Numbered from the stretch's first letter, positions 1 to 13,842 are shown. The stretch: DNA of 64,000 nucleotides from Acidimicrobiales bacterium (GCA_013003535.1 JABDIY010000058.1:29370-93369), one strand, 5' to 3'. Notes: generated by a model not told the origin, from the sequence alone. Program-made: numbers and translations.

Positions 1-1
1 G

Positions 2-1597
2 CTCCGGGGCGAGGGCGCCCTGGTGGCGGCTCTGCGGGCATCTCGGACCGGTCGGTTGGGTGACATCGTTGGCACAATTCAGGCTGAGCAGGACGAGATC
101 ATCAGGGCGCCTCTGCCCGGGATTCTGGTGGTGCAAGGTGGCCCCGGCACCGGGAAGACCGTCGTGGCGCTCCACCGGGCGGCCTATCTGCTGTACACCC
201 ATCGGTTTCCCTTGGACGGCCAAGGTGTTCTCGTGGTTGGACCCAACCGTCTCTTTCTCGGCTACATAGAGCAGGTTCTGCCATCGCTCGGTGAGGCCGG
301 CGTACATCTTCATGTGCTGGGCGACCTCGTGCACGGCGTTCGGGTTCGAGGTCGAGATGACCTCGATGCGGCGCGGATCAAAGGCGACTTGCGCATGGTG
401 TCGGTTCTGCATCGGGCCGTGAGAGATCGCCAACGACCGCTGCGAAGAGATTTGCGCGTTGGCTATGGATCACGGGTCATGCGTCTGTCGATTGGTCAGT
501 CCGAGCGAATCGTCAAACAGGCTCGCGAGAGATTCGGCAACCACAATGCCGCCCGGGCGTTCGTGCAACGCGAGGTCTACCAGACGCTCGTACAGAATCA
601 CGCTGACGCCGAGGATCTCGATGTCAACGAAGTTCGCGACGTCCTCAAACTTGACCGGTCGGTGCGCGAGGCCCTGGAGTGGATGTGGCCACTCCTCAGT
701 CCCGCCCAGCTGCTGCACGATCTCTTCGGTTCCAAGGCCCTGCTCCGCTCGGCAGGACGCCGGTTGACTCTCGATGAACGCAATGCTTTGTTCCGTCCAT
801 GGGAGCAGCGTGGGCAGTTGGCGCGGCGAATTTGGACCGCCGACGATGTCCCGTTGTTAGATGAGGCCCGAGAAATCCTTGGCCGGTTGCCGAAGGAGAC
901 CGTCGACGACGACCCCCGGACCTACGGGCACATCGTGGTCGACGAGGCCCAGGATCTCTCGCCTCTGCAACTTCGGATGCTCACCCGGCGGTCGCTCAGC
1001 GGCTCCATGACGATCGTAGGAGATATCGCCCAGAGCACCGGAGCGTGGGCCCACAACTCTTGGGATGAGATTCTGGACCACCTGCCGGACCGGCGGGTGC
1101 CTCAGAACCGCGAGCTGACCGTGGGCTACCGTATTCCCGGTCCGCTGATGGCGCTGGCTGCGAAAGTTCTGCCGCTTGCGGCCCCCGAGCTGTCCCCTCC
1201 GGTCTCGGTTCGGTCCGACGGCGAAGCCCCGCAGGTGATCGATGTGCGCCCTGACGAGCTGATCGCCCAAGTGGTTGTTTCGGTTCGCGCTCAGGAGAAC
1301 GAAGGGACCAGCGGCAACGTTGCCGTTATCGTGCCAACCTCACTCGAGGACGAGGTCGATGCTGCGCTCGCTGACGCCGGGATCACGGCCGGGCGGGCCC
1401 CCCGAGACAACCTTGACAGCCATATCACGATCGTCCCGGTGAGCCTGGTGAAAGGCCTGGAGGTAGACACCTCGATCATCGTGGCGCCAGATCGAATCGT
1501 GGCCGAGAATCCGCAGGGCTACCGGAGCCTTTATGTTGCGATGACCCGAGCTACCCAGCGCATGGTCATTATCGGCCCGCTGCCTGCGGAGATCTGA
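2..1597 (+). CDS. helD: HelD-like UvrD/Rep-family helicase/ATPase, 5' end outside window
   Basis: A superfamily 1 ATPase of the HelD type; in actinobacteria and firmicutes these proteins release and recycle stalled RNA polymerase. The frame is open to the left edge, and residues before the GTG at 23 (LRGEGALVAAL) read like normal HelD sequence, so the N-terminal part is missing. The Walker A motif GGPGTGKT lies near residue 40 counted from the GTG. The Walker B/DEXX-box is VDEAQDLSP near residue 303, and the C-terminal motifs include GLEVDTSIIV and YVAMTRATQRM. About 530 residues are visible against roughly 700 expected. It converges on the next gene with only 3 bases between stops. The family is clear; assignment as HelD rather than another UvrD-like helicase rests on the overall pattern. 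Confidence 0.85.
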   Translation, partial: LRGEGALVAALRASRTGRLGDIVGTIQAEQDEIIRAPLPGILVVQGGPGTGKTVVALHRAAYLLYTHRFPLDGQGVLVVGPNRLFLGYIEQVLPSLGEAGVHLHVLGDLVHGVRVRGRDDLDAARIKGDLRMVSVLHRAVRDRQRPLRRDLRVGYGSRVMRLSIGQSERIVKQARERFGNHNAARAFVQREVYQTLVQNHADAEDLDVNEVRDVLKLDRSVREALEWMWPLLSPAQLLHDLFGSKALLRSAGRRLTLDERNALFRPWEQRGQLARRIWTADDVPLLDEAREILGRLPKETVDDDPRTYGHIVVDEAQDLSPLQLRMLTRRSLSGSMTIVGDIAQSTGAWAHNSWDEILDHLPDRRVPQNRELTVGYRIPGPLMALAAKVLPLAAPELSPPVSVRSDGEAPQVIDVRPDELIAQVVVSVRAQENEGTSGNVAVIVPTSLEDEVDAALADAGITAGRAPRDNLDSHITIVPVSLVKGLEVDTSIIVAPDRIVAENPQGYRSLYVAMTRATQRMVIIGPLPAEI

Positions 1598-1600
1598 ACG

Positions 1601-2530
1601 TTACGTGCCGACCAGGCGGGCCACAACCGGGGCGAACGAGTCGATGTCCTCGGCTCCGAGGGTGATGTAAGAAAAGCCGTAGATCTCCCGGCGCTCGATG
1701 AGCGTTTCGGCTATCTGTTCCGTCGTTCCTACCACTGCCAGTGGCGACGCGAGCGCGGCCTCCTTATCCATCCCGAGACCGGGACCCAATGCGTCGGCAG
1801 TCCCATCGCGATCATCGGTGATCATGGCGAGGAAGATCCGGATCTGGAGTTCGACGTTTTCGAATCGGTCTCCGGCGCCTTCTTTGACCCAACGTACCTT
1901 CTCGGCGTAGCGCTCAGCAGTTGCATCGGCGGCGGTGGATTCATCGATCACCCCCGAACGGAGATTCGGGTTGACTCCCACGATGTCGGCGTGTTTGCCG
2001 GCCAAGCGAAGCATCCGTGGGCCACCCCCGCCGATCAGGATTGGCACTGGGTGCTGCACCGGTTTAGGCGTGAGGTCCAATTCGGTCACGGTGTAATGGT
2101 TCCCGGAGTGCGAGAACGGTCCGTCGTCAAACAGACCCCGAAGGATCTCCACTGTTTCCATCATCCGTTCGATCCGAACGCCGGGCCGGTCGTAGCTCAT
2201 CCCGGCAGCGTCGTAGTCAGATTTCATCCAACCGGCACCGATTCCCAGTTCCAGTCGACCTTCAGAGAGAACGTCCAGTGTTGCCATCTCACTGGCGAAG
2301 GTCACTGGATGGCGGTAGTCGTTACACCAAACCAGCGCCCCAACCCGAAGCGTTGTGGTGGCATCGGCAGCCGCCATGAGTGCGGGGGTGGGGGAGAGCT
2401 GGCCATCAAAATGATCCGGCAGGCTCAGCGAGGAATAACCGAGATCCTCGATCTTCTTGGCCTGTTCCACCCATTCGCTCCGGGAGTTGGCAGATTTGGC
2501 TTGAATGGCGAATCGGAATGGTCTTGGCAC
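1601..2530 (-). CDS. LLM-class oxidoreductase, probably F420-dependent
   Basis: A 309-residue luciferase-like monooxygenase-fold protein (bacterial luciferase/F420 superfamily TIM barrel), starting MPRPFRFAIQ. Family features are visible in order: an N-terminal beta strand and SLPDHF near residue 38, the segment GRLELGIGAGW near residue 93 that lines the flavin/F420 site, the PVPILIGGGG strand near residue 162, and a C-terminal region with VVGTTEQIAETL. It resembles the actinobacterial F420-dependent subgroup, in which many members have no known substrate. It is divergent from the MFS gene starting about 100 bases away and convergent with the helicase. Cofactor F420 rather than FMN is inferred from the subgroup; the substrate cannot be read from sequence. 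Confidence 0.8.
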   Translation of the reverse strand: MPRPFRFAIQAKSANSRSEWVEQAKKIEDLGYSSLSLPDHFDGQLSPTPALMAAADATTTLRVGALVWCNDYRHPVTFASEMATLDVLSEGRLELGIGAGWMKSDYDAAGMSYDRPGVRIERMMETVEILRGLFDDGPFSHSGNHYTVTELDLTPKPVQHPVPILIGGGGPRMLRLAGKHADIVGVNPNLRSGVIDESTAADATAERYAEKVRWVKEGAGDRFENVELQIRIFLAMITDDRDGTADALGPGLGMDKEAALASPLAVVGTTEQIAETLIERREIYGFSYITLGAEDIDSFAPVVARLVGT

Positions 2531-2628
2531 CTGTCGATTCTAAGGCCCGCGTCCTTAGTTGACAGCGGTGAGCAGTGAGTCAGTGAAAATCGGTGCGCAA
2601 CGGTCGCAACTCTTGCGAGAATGGGGGG

Positions 2629-3792
2629 ATGCATCGGCTGGCCTACCTCCTCGAGTTCCTCGTCGTAGCGAGCATCGGTGCAGTATTCGTTTTCCTTTCC
2701 GACATTCAGGACACCTATGGGATCCCCGGGTGGGGAATCGGTCTCATTGCAGCAGTGGGATTTCTTTCCACGTTCCCCGTGACCTTGGCGGTCTCACCGC
2801 TAGCCGATCGGGGCTACACCGGTATCCTGATCGTGGCTACGGCGATCTTGGCAATCGCGGGAAATCTACTCTTCGGTTTCGGAGACTCCCTGAGTGACTT
2901 CGTGATCTCCCGGGGCCTCTTGGGCGCTGCTATCGGGACCGGTGGTGTTTCGATTCGGAAGGCTCTCATCGGATTGGACGTAGCCGGAAGCGGCAAGAAG
3001 CTTGGCCGTTTGCTCAGCGTGGGAGTGGCGGGTTTCATCCTGGGCCCGCCGTTGGCGGCCCAGCTCCAGCAGTACGGATTCGCTACGGTCTTCGTGGTTT
3101 TTGCCGTTGCAACAGCGGTCTGTGCGGTCCCGGTGGCCATCTGGGCTTGGAACGTTCCCTTGTCAACGTCCCCGATGACCTTGCGGTCGTCGCTGAGCCT
3201 TTTCCGCAATCCCACCGTGCAAGGAGCCGGGCTCGGCTATGCCCTACTGCTCGGTAGCGTAGGAATCTTCGATGCAACGATCGACATCTATCTGGATGAC
3301 CTCGGGGCCAGTAATCGGATGATCGGACTCATCCTCCTCGTGATCGGCATGCCTCTGCTGCTCCTGCCGGGATGGGCCGGAGCGTTTGTGGAGCGGCGCG
3401 ACCCGAAGAAGATCATGCTGTTGGTCATGGCGGCAAGTGTTGTGACGATCACCGGCTATGGCCTGATCCCGGCGCTTTACGCTTTCGCTGTTGCTGGCAT
3501 CGCCCACAGCACTGTGGAGGCTATTGCGTTCCCCGCCTCGCAGGTGGTCACCGTGATCGAGACCGGGGCGTCCAAAGCTGCTAGCGGTCAGGCGATGATG
3601 GAGGCCGCCGGTGCCATTACGGGCGGCATGGGTGCGTTTCTCGGACCGGTGGTCTATGAACAGATTGGTGCCCGGGCGATGTACCTGCTGTATGGCTCCA
3701 TCGTCTTCGCAGGTGTCGTGGTGATTCGAAATCGTTTCTCCCGTCCGGTGGTCTTGCCGATCGTGCCGGAGGGCGCACCGGTGGTGGTATGA
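2629..3792 (+). CDS. MFS transporter
   Basis: A major facilitator superfamily permease of about 387 residues with around 12 hydrophobic segments, starting MHRLAYLLEFLVVASIGAVF. The characteristic loop between helices 2 and 3 is seen as SPLADRGYTG, and a long charged loop divides the two halves near the middle (SLFRNPTVQGAGLG). I chose the ATG at 2629 because an upstream in-frame GTG at 2593 adds only 12 polar residues and has no better ribosome-binding site. The stop overlaps the ATG of the SNF2 gene (ATGA), so the two are probably translationally coupled. It could be a drug or metabolite exporter; the substrate is not predictable. Confidence 0.8.
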   Translation: MHRLAYLLEFLVVASIGAVFVFLSDIQDTYGIPGWGIGLIAAVGFLSTFPVTLAVSPLADRGYTGILIVATAILAIAGNLLFGFGDSLSDFVISRGLLGAAIGTGGVSIRKALIGLDVAGSGKKLGRLLSVGVAGFILGPPLAAQLQQYGFATVFVVFAVATAVCAVPVAIWAWNVPLSTSPMTLRSSLSLFRNPTVQGAGLGYALLLGSVGIFDATIDIYLDDLGASNRMIGLILLVIGMPLLLLPGWAGAFVERRDPKKIMLLVMAASVVTITGYGLIPALYAFAVAGIAHSTVEAIAFPASQVVTVIETGASKAASGQAMMEAAGAITGGMGAFLGPVVYEQIGARAMYLLYGSIVFAGVVVIRNRFSRPVVLPIVPEGAPVVV

Positions 3793-6700
3793 CCGCAGTC
3801 GCCGGGGCGGTGAGTTTCGCCTCGACACAGCTCACCACCAAAGCCCTACAGGGGCTTGTCGCCACGTTCATCCCCGCCGATCGGCCCCGACTCGGCCGGG
3901 TGGCCTTTTGGGATCCGGCGGTGGTCGACACCCTTCCCGACAGCTCGCTCGATCGGATCCAAGTTGTCCTCGGCGACGGCGCGGAACACGCCGTTTGGGG
4001 CACCACCTTCGACCTTCCCGAAGTGCTCGACTGGCTCGTCGCATTGCCCAGGTCTGCCGAGCTTCACAACTCATTTCATGCCCTGGCGATCACTGCTCGA
4101 TTGGCGTTGGATTTGATAGCTCGGGGTCGGTTACTTCCATGGATCACCGACAATGGGTTCGATGCTTGGCGCATCGACCCGATCGACGCGGAGCATGCGA
4201 TGTATTTGGATCGCATCGCACAGGGCACATCGGCGTTCACCCACTGTGCAGTTGTCGAGGCATCCGATCCTGATAATCCGGCGATCGCTAGTGCGGCTGG
4301 CACGCTACGGCGGGTTCTCGATGCGGTCGCGGACTGCTTGGTTCGATCACCAGCCGCGGCACGAATCCTTGGCAACCCCGCCTTCGCAGACCCGGCCGGT
4401 CTGAAGATTCCGCACCTCAAGCCGTGGCTCACGGAGGTAGCCCAGCCGTACGCCGCCGGCTGTCGTCTTCTCATCAGCGCCATCCCTCCGGAGGAGGAAC
4501 CGGGGATCGAAGGAGGCTTCGAACGCAGTTTTTCGGCGGCCGATTTCGCCGACTTCGACCCCGGTGATCATGTTGCCGCGGTCAACTTCGACGCCGCAAT
4601 GCAGAGCCTGCGGCGAGGATCGGCTCCCCGAAACACCAAACCCATATCCGATGAAGGCTGGTTCTTGGCCTTCAGCCTTCGCAGTTCCCGGGATCGGACC
4701 ATCGAGGTCGGGGCATTGGACTTGTGGGCCCAGCCTCATGATGTTCTCGAAGTCCTAGGCGACGAAGCGGAGAGCGAGTTTCTCATCGGTCTCCGCCAGG
4801 CCTCGCTGATCTGTCCGTTGCTTCACAGAGCGATGGAGGAAGCCGCACCCACCGGAGTACACATCACCGAGGTTGAGATCCTGGAATTCATTGACTCTGT
4901 CGATGAACTTCAGCAGGCGGGTATTGAGGTGCGGTGGCCTGGCTACGCTGCAAACGCAACTATTGAGCAACGTCGGTTGGTTTCGGCAACCGCTCCGGCC
5001 GGGGAACTGCCTTCCATGCTCGATTTGGAGTCTCTCCTAACCGTGCAGTGGGAAGTCTTCCTGAATGGCGTGGCTCTCACTGCGGCCGAACTTGAAACGC
5101 TCGCCACCGCGAAACAACCGATCGTTCGCATCCGGAACCAGTGGGTGGTGCTGGACGAGGAGCAACGGAGACGATTGGCGAACCCACCCCCCAAGCCCAG
5201 CGCCGCCGAGGTCATGGCCGAACTGGCTGCAGCTGACGCGGAGGCCTACGCCGCCGAGCAGCCGGGTGCCACACTGTTCGATGACTCCAGCGAAGCGGGA
5301 GCGAGCGGCGCGCTGTATTCCCTGGGCGGAACGATGGTGCCCTTCGCTCAGGCGTTCCGGACGTTGCGGGATGATTCGCCGGTCACTGAGCCAATGGGGC
5401 TGAACGCCACGCTGCGGGAGTACCAAAGGATTGGTGTCGGCTGGCTGAAGAAGATCACCGATCTCGGCGTAGGTGGAGTCCTGGCTGATGACATGGGCCT
5501 CGGGAAGACCATTCAGGTTCTGGCGCTTCATGCCGAGACGGGCGGTCCCACTCTGGTGGTGTGCCCAACATCGCTTTTGGTCAATTGGGAACGGGAGGCG
5601 GCCACGTTTGTTCCCGGGGCAATTGTGCATCGCTATCACGGCCCCAACCGTTCCCTTCCCAACCAGCTTTCACTGAATCACATCATCCTGACTACCTATG
5701 GGGTGGTCCGCGCTGACCATGAGAGCCTTGCTCACTGGAACTGGAAGCTTGTGGTTGCGGACGAGGCCCAGGCAATGAAAAACCCTCGCAGTCGCACCGC
5801 CATAGCGCTTCGCCAGATCCGCGCCGGTACTCGGATTGCCCTGACGGGCACCCCGGTGGAGAACAAGCTCTTCGAACTCTGGAGCATTGTGACCTGGTTG
5901 ATGCCGGGCTATCTGGGTAGCCAAGCCGACTTCCGGCGTCGCTTTGTCACGCCGATCGAACGAGACAGTGATCCGGTTGCTACCAAGCGGCTTCAGGCCA
6001 TGGTGGCGCCGATTTTGCTGCGGCGGAAGAAGTCCGATCCCGGTATCGCTCCGGAACTACCAGACAAGATCGAACGAGATGTGATGATCTCGCTGACCGC
6101 GGAGCAAATCACCCTTTACCGCGCCACCGTCAAGTCCGCCGAGGAGGATCTGGCCCGGGCCAAGAACGAAATCTCCCGGCAGGGGATGGTGCTACGAATG
6201 CTTACCGCACTGAAACAGATCACCAACCATCCTGCTCAGTATTTGGGTGAGAGCGGCCCTCTCCCCAACCGTTCCGGCAAGCTGGACCATCTCTTCGAGT
6301 TGGTCTCAGCTGCAGCCGAGAACGGTGAGTCAGCCTTGATCTTCACCCAGTACGTCAAGATGGGCACCCTGGTGTCCAACTTCCTCTCCGGCCAGGGATT
6401 GACGGTTGGCTTCCTGAACGGCTCGAGTTCCGTCGCCGAACGTGAGGAATTGGTGGACAACTTCCAAAGCGGAGACCTGCCGTTCTTGATTCTGTCGCTG
6501 AAGGCGGGGGGAACCGGGCTCAACCTAACTCAAGCCAGTCATGTGATTCACTACGACCGATGGTGGAATCCCGCGGTGGAGGATCAGGCCACCGATCGTG
6601 CGTACCGCATCGGGCAGGACAAGACGGTCATCGTGCATCGCATGATCGCGACGGGAACGGTGGAGGAACGGGTTGCCGAGATGTTGGAGAAGAAGCGGGG

Positions 6701-6833
6701 CCTTGCTGATGCTGTGCTGGCCGGTGGGGAGGCCTGGATCGGAAAGCTGTCCAACGAGGAACTCACCGAACTGGTCCGCTTTGATGATCCGTCCGTTCCC
6801 GAAACCCGCGGGAAGAGCTCAAGGACTCGTTGA
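3789..6833 (+). CDS. SNF2-family DEAD/DEAH-box helicase
   Basis: A 1014-residue Swi2/Snf2-type ATPase with a bacterial N-terminal helicase-associated region (about residues 1-520) and the two RecA lobes after it. Lobe 1 has LADDMGLGKTIQ (Walker A), VCPTSLLVNW, VVADEAQAMKN (DEXX box) and LTGTPVENK. Lobe 2 has ALIFTQY, LKAGGTGLNLTQAS and DQATDRAYRIGQ, which are the classical motifs IV-VI. Such proteins translocate on double-stranded DNA. The gene is coupled upstream by ATGA to the MFS gene and downstream by TGATG to a SWIM zinc-finger protein. SNF2-SWIM pairs are a recurrent bacterial arrangement, so the two products probably act together on DNA. Confidence 0.92.
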   Translation: MTAVAGAVSFASTQLTTKALQGLVATFIPADRPRLGRVAFWDPAVVDTLPDSSLDRIQVVLGDGAEHAVWGTTFDLPEVLDWLVALPRSAELHNSFHALAITARLALDLIARGRLLPWITDNGFDAWRIDPIDAEHAMYLDRIAQGTSAFTHCAVVEASDPDNPAIASAAGTLRRVLDAVADCLVRSPAAARILGNPAFADPAGLKIPHLKPWLTEVAQPYAAGCRLLISAIPPEEEPGIEGGFERSFSAADFADFDPGDHVAAVNFDAAMQSLRRGSAPRNTKPISDEGWFLAFSLRSSRDRTIEVGALDLWAQPHDVLEVLGDEAESEFLIGLRQASLICPLLHRAMEEAAPTGVHITEVEILEFIDSVDELQQAGIEVRWPGYAANATIEQRRLVSATAPAGELPSMLDLESLLTVQWEVFLNGVALTAAELETLATAKQPIVRIRNQWVVLDEEQRRRLANPPPKPSAAEVMAELAAADAEAYAAEQPGATLFDDSSEAGASGALYSLGGTMVPFAQAFRTLRDDSPVTEPMGLNATLREYQRIGVGWLKKITDLGVGGVLADDMGLGKTIQVLALHAETGGPTLVVCPTSLLVNWEREAATFVPGAIVHRYHGPNRSLPNQLSLNHIILTTYGVVRADHESLAHWNWKLVVADEAQAMKNPRSRTAIALRQIRAGTRIALTGTPVENKLFELWSIVTWLMPGYLGSQADFRRRFVTPIERDSDPVATKRLQAMVAPILLRRKKSDPGIAPELPDKIERDVMISLTAEQITLYRATVKSAEEDLARAKNEISRQGMVLRMLTALKQITNHPAQYLGESGPLPNRSGKLDHLFELVSAAAENGESALIFTQYVKMGTLVSNFLSGQGLTVGFLNGSSSVAEREELVDNFQSGDLPFLILSLKAGGTGLNLTQASHVIHYDRWWNPAVEDQATDRAYRIGQDKTVIVHRMIATGTVEERVAEMLEKKRGLADAVLAGGEAWIGKLSNEELTELVRFDDPSVPETRGKSSRTR

Positions 6834-8005
6834 TGGCACGACGAAGAACATTCGGAACGACCTGGTGGGGTGAGGCGTGGATTAGATCCTTGGAGGAGAG
6901 CCGTTTCGCGCATGAGGGTCGATTGGGGCGGGGCCGTACCTATGCCCGACAGGATCGAGTCCGCGAGGTTGAATTGTCGCCGGGCCGGGTAGACGCCCGC
7001 GTTTGGGGAGCGTCGTTGTACTCCACGCACCTCGGCGTTCGGCTCTTGAACGATGATCAATGGGACCGGCTTCTCGACTTCATCGTCGCCAAAGCCGTCT
7101 ACAGCGCTGAGCTACTAGCAGGGAGCATGCCCCAGGGATTGGCGGCCGATGCAGCCGCAGCTGGCTCACCACTCTTGCCTGAGCCCGGAGACGTCAGTTC
7201 GCACTGCTCCTGCCCTGACGACGGTGACCCGTGCAAACATTCCGCCGCCCTTTGTTATGTGGCTGCTGACCTGATCGACACCGACCCGTTCGTTCTGATG
7301 TTTCTCCGGGGCAAAGATCGCGCGTCGATGGTAGAGGAGCTTCGAGAGCGTCGTGCCAGGGCGGCTGGCCACACCCGCCGAACCCGCAACGATGTCCGGG
7401 CCGGAGGCGATCGGGTAGATCCGGTCGAGGCCTTCGCCGCCCCGCCTCGACCGCTCCCGAATGCTCTGCCGCTCGTTGAGGCGCCCGGTCGGCCGAACCC
7501 GCTGCGATCAAGTGCTCCCGCCGATTCCGGACTGAACACCGCAGGTCTGGAGCAGTTGGCCGCTGACGCTGCTCGGCGGGCGTGGGCCATGCTCCTGGGC
7601 GAATCGTCCAGTGCATTGGAACTGTCTCCACAGGCTGACCTCATTCGACGAGCGGCTCTCAGACACGAGCGGCACCTCGATCCCACACCTATTTTGGAAC
7701 TGTTCGACGGAACCGCCGAGGAACTGGAGGCAGGCGCCATCGCCTGGTCGATCGCGGGCGGACCGGGCACAACCGTTGCCACGGTCAAGTGGACCGCCAC
7801 CGCCGAGCAGCTCGCTCCTGCCCGGAGTGCACTGCTGGAGGCCGTGCCCGAGGCAAAGCTGCGAAAGTCCGGCAATGCGGTGCACGCCGGATCGATCCAA
7901 CTCCGGTTGGACCAGAGCGGCGAGTGGTGGCGATTCGAAGCGCACGACCGGCTGGGCTGGGTTCTCGCCTCCGGTCCCTTCTCCAGCCCGGCCGAAGCCA
8001 TCTGA
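6833..8005 (+). CDS. SWIM zinc-finger protein, partner of SNF2 helicase
   Basis: A protein of about 390 residues carrying a SWIM-type zinc-finger near residues 124-137 (CSCPDDGDPCKH, pattern CxC...CxH), a motif linked to DNA or protein binding. The N-terminal part (RRRTFGTTWWGEAW, then LSPGRVDARVWGASLY) is typical of the SWIM partners of SNF2 helicases. A linker rich in Pro, Ala and Arg (about residues 175-240) joins it to a C-terminal domain that I do not recognise. The start is the ATG in TGATG, overlapping the SNF2 stop; an adjacent TTG at 6830 is less likely. The function is inferred as a targeting or regulatory subunit for the helicase. Confidence 0.85.
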   Translation: MARRRTFGTTWWGEAWIRSLEESRFAHEGRLGRGRTYARQDRVREVELSPGRVDARVWGASLYSTHLGVRLLNDDQWDRLLDFIVAKAVYSAELLAGSMPQGLAADAAAAGSPLLPEPGDVSSHCSCPDDGDPCKHSAALCYVAADLIDTDPFVLMFLRGKDRASMVEELRERRARAAGHTRRTRNDVRAGGDRVDPVEAFAAPPRPLPNALPLVEAPGRPNPLRSSAPADSGLNTAGLEQLAADAARRAWAMLLGESSSALELSPQADLIRRAALRHERHLDPTPILELFDGTAEELEAGAIAWSIAGGPGTTVATVKWTATAEQLAPARSALLEAVPEAKLRKSGNAVHAGSIQLRLDQSGEWWRFEAHDRLGWVLASGPFSSPAEAI

Positions 8006-8043
8006 TCGGTTCAAGTTGCTCCGAAGTGGGTACGTTTGTTCCC

Positions 8044-12585
<4,542 letters not shown>

Positions 12586-12614
12586 CCCACCCCGTTCGCT
12601 GAAACTGTTCGCTG

Positions 12615-12692
12615 AAATTCCTGTGGATACCCACATCTGGTGTGGCTGAGCTAGGGGCAGAAAGTCGATTTGTAGCTATCAACAGGGATTTG
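12615..12692 (+). repeat. Left 78-bp inverted repeat of the AbiEi-like cassette
   Basis: The outer block 12615-12636 contains ctgtggatacccacat, itself a small hairpin (tgtgg-atac-ccaca). The inner block 12669-12692 contains gtagctatcaacaggga. Both blocks recur exactly, inverted, at the other end of the cassette with the same 32-bp spacing. Just outside, an 11-bp direct repeat (gttcgctgaaa) occurs at 12594-12604 and 12607-12617. Confidence 0.9.
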
Positions 12693-12822
12693 GCCCGATC
12701 CGACCGAAACGAATCGGTTGGCACTACGGTGGACCGCCTCGCTCGCAGATGCGATGGTGTCCACGCCCTGAATCTGCCGCACAACTGCAGCGCTTCAGGC
12801 GCCTCAAGAGCGGAGAATCCAA

Positions 12823-13758
12823 GTGAACGATTCCAGAGTGCTGGAACTGTTCCGGCAACAAGGCGGGGTCGTCCACCGCGAACAGGCCAAGGTGGCCGGG
12901 CTGACATACCGCCAGATCGACTACCGGCTGCAACGAGGTGATTGGATCAAGTTGCGGGACTGCGTTTACCAGCACGCGGCATTCCCCGAGTCCGACCTCC
13001 TGCGGATGTTCGCACTCACGTTGGGAGGCGCGGGGCATGTGAGTCACCGATACGCAGCTCGCCTCTATGGACTTGACCTTGTTCAGAAGGCCAGACCAGA
13101 AGTAACAACCCGCCCCAGTCTTGGCCTGACCTATGCAGGAGTGATTGCACACGAATCGACACAACTGGAAACCGCCGATCTCACCTGGATCAACGGCCTT
13201 CAGGTGAGCGGAATCGAACGGACGCTCATGGACTGCGCAGCCGTCATCCATCAGAAGTGGAAAATCCTTGCGCTCATCGATCAGGCTCGCATGATGAAGC
13301 TCACCACGCCGACAAAACTACGACGCTGCCTCGCTGTCCATGCCCAGCGGGGCCGCAACGGTACGGTCAACTTTCGGAATGCACTGGAGCATGTCACCGA
13401 TTCTGTTCCGCCAATCGGCCACCTCAGCCGGCAGGCATCACAGATCGTGACAAGTGGGGGCCTGCCGGAACCTCGATTCGAAGAGCAAATCTTCGACAGA
13501 TACGGAAACTTCATTGCACAGGTCGATGCATCCTGGCCGATCGGTTACGTGCATTTCTATGACGGCTTCGGGCCTCATCGGTCGCGGCGCGCTCAGACCA
13601 ACCGCGACATCATGCAGCGCGCCCGCCTTCGCAACGAGGGAATCGTCGTGGATGAGTTCACGTATGACCAAATCAACGACGACCCGGCATTCGTTCTCCG
13701 CACATCGATCCAGGGATATGCACGGGCGCTCGAACAGTTTCGGGGACGCACCGGGTGA
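12823..13758 (+). CDS. AbiEi-type antitoxin-domain protein with degenerate nuclease-like C-terminus
   Basis: A 311-residue protein. The N-terminal 60 or so residues (VLELFRQQGGVVHREQA, then LTYRQIDYRLQRGDW) match the winged-helix start of type IV toxin-antitoxin AbiEi antitoxins. The middle (HVSHRYAARLYGLD, SGIERTLMDCA) is the usual AbiEi continuation. The C-terminus (residues about 222-290) looks like the DUF559/Vsr-like endonuclease fold often fused to these proteins: VDASWP keeps the expected Asp, but the usual acidic residue before DG is replaced (HFYDGFG), so nuclease activity is doubtful. No AbiEii-type toxin gene is adjacent. The gene is bounded by 78-bp inverted repeats, 130 bp and 6 bp away. 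It could be a transcription regulator, an orphan antitoxin or a cargo gene. Confidence 0.7.
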   Translation: MNDSRVLELFRQQGGVVHREQAKVAGLTYRQIDYRLQRGDWIKLRDCVYQHAAFPESDLLRMFALTLGGAGHVSHRYAARLYGLDLVQKARPEVTTRPSLGLTYAGVIAHESTQLETADLTWINGLQVSGIERTLMDCAAVIHQKWKILALIDQARMMKLTTPTKLRRCLAVHAQRGRNGTVNFRNALEHVTDSVPPIGHLSRQASQIVTSGGLPEPRFEEQIFDRYGNFIAQVDASWPIGYVHFYDGFGPHRSRRAQTNRDIMQRARLRNEGIVVDEFTYDQINDDPAFVLRTSIQGYARALEQFRGRTG

Positions 13759-13764
13759 CGCCTT

Positions 13765-13842
13765 CAAATCCCTGTTGATAGCTACAAAGCGGCGTTCTAC
13801 CGGCGTGATAGCCACAACCAATGTGGGTATCCACAGGAATTT
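13765..13842 (-). repeat. Right 78-bp inverted repeat of the AbiEi-like cassette
   Basis: Inverted copy of 12615-12692. The inner 24-bp block is 13765-13788 and the outer 22-bp block is 13821-13842, both exact. The 32-bp middle is diverged but keeps a gtggct-type segment. It begins 6 bp after the stop of the AbiEi-like gene and ends 18 bp before the stop of the minus-strand permease gene. Confidence 0.9.

Larger units (their letters stand above)
12615..13842. mobile_element. Inverted-repeat-bounded cassette around an AbiEi-like gene
   Basis: A 1228-bp unit made of one gene enclosed by 78-bp inverted repeats (12615-12692 and 13765-13842). Each repeat has an outer block of 22 bp that is a perfect inverted match, an inner block of 24 bp that is a perfect inverted match, and a 32-bp middle that matches at 16 of 32 positions by eye with no gaps. 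No transposase, recombinase or obvious target-site duplication is visible. It sits in the gap between lhr and the ftsX-type gene without disturbing either. I infer a non-autonomous mobile cassette or a self-regulated toxin/antitoxin-like unit; mobility itself is not shown. Confidence 0.5.
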
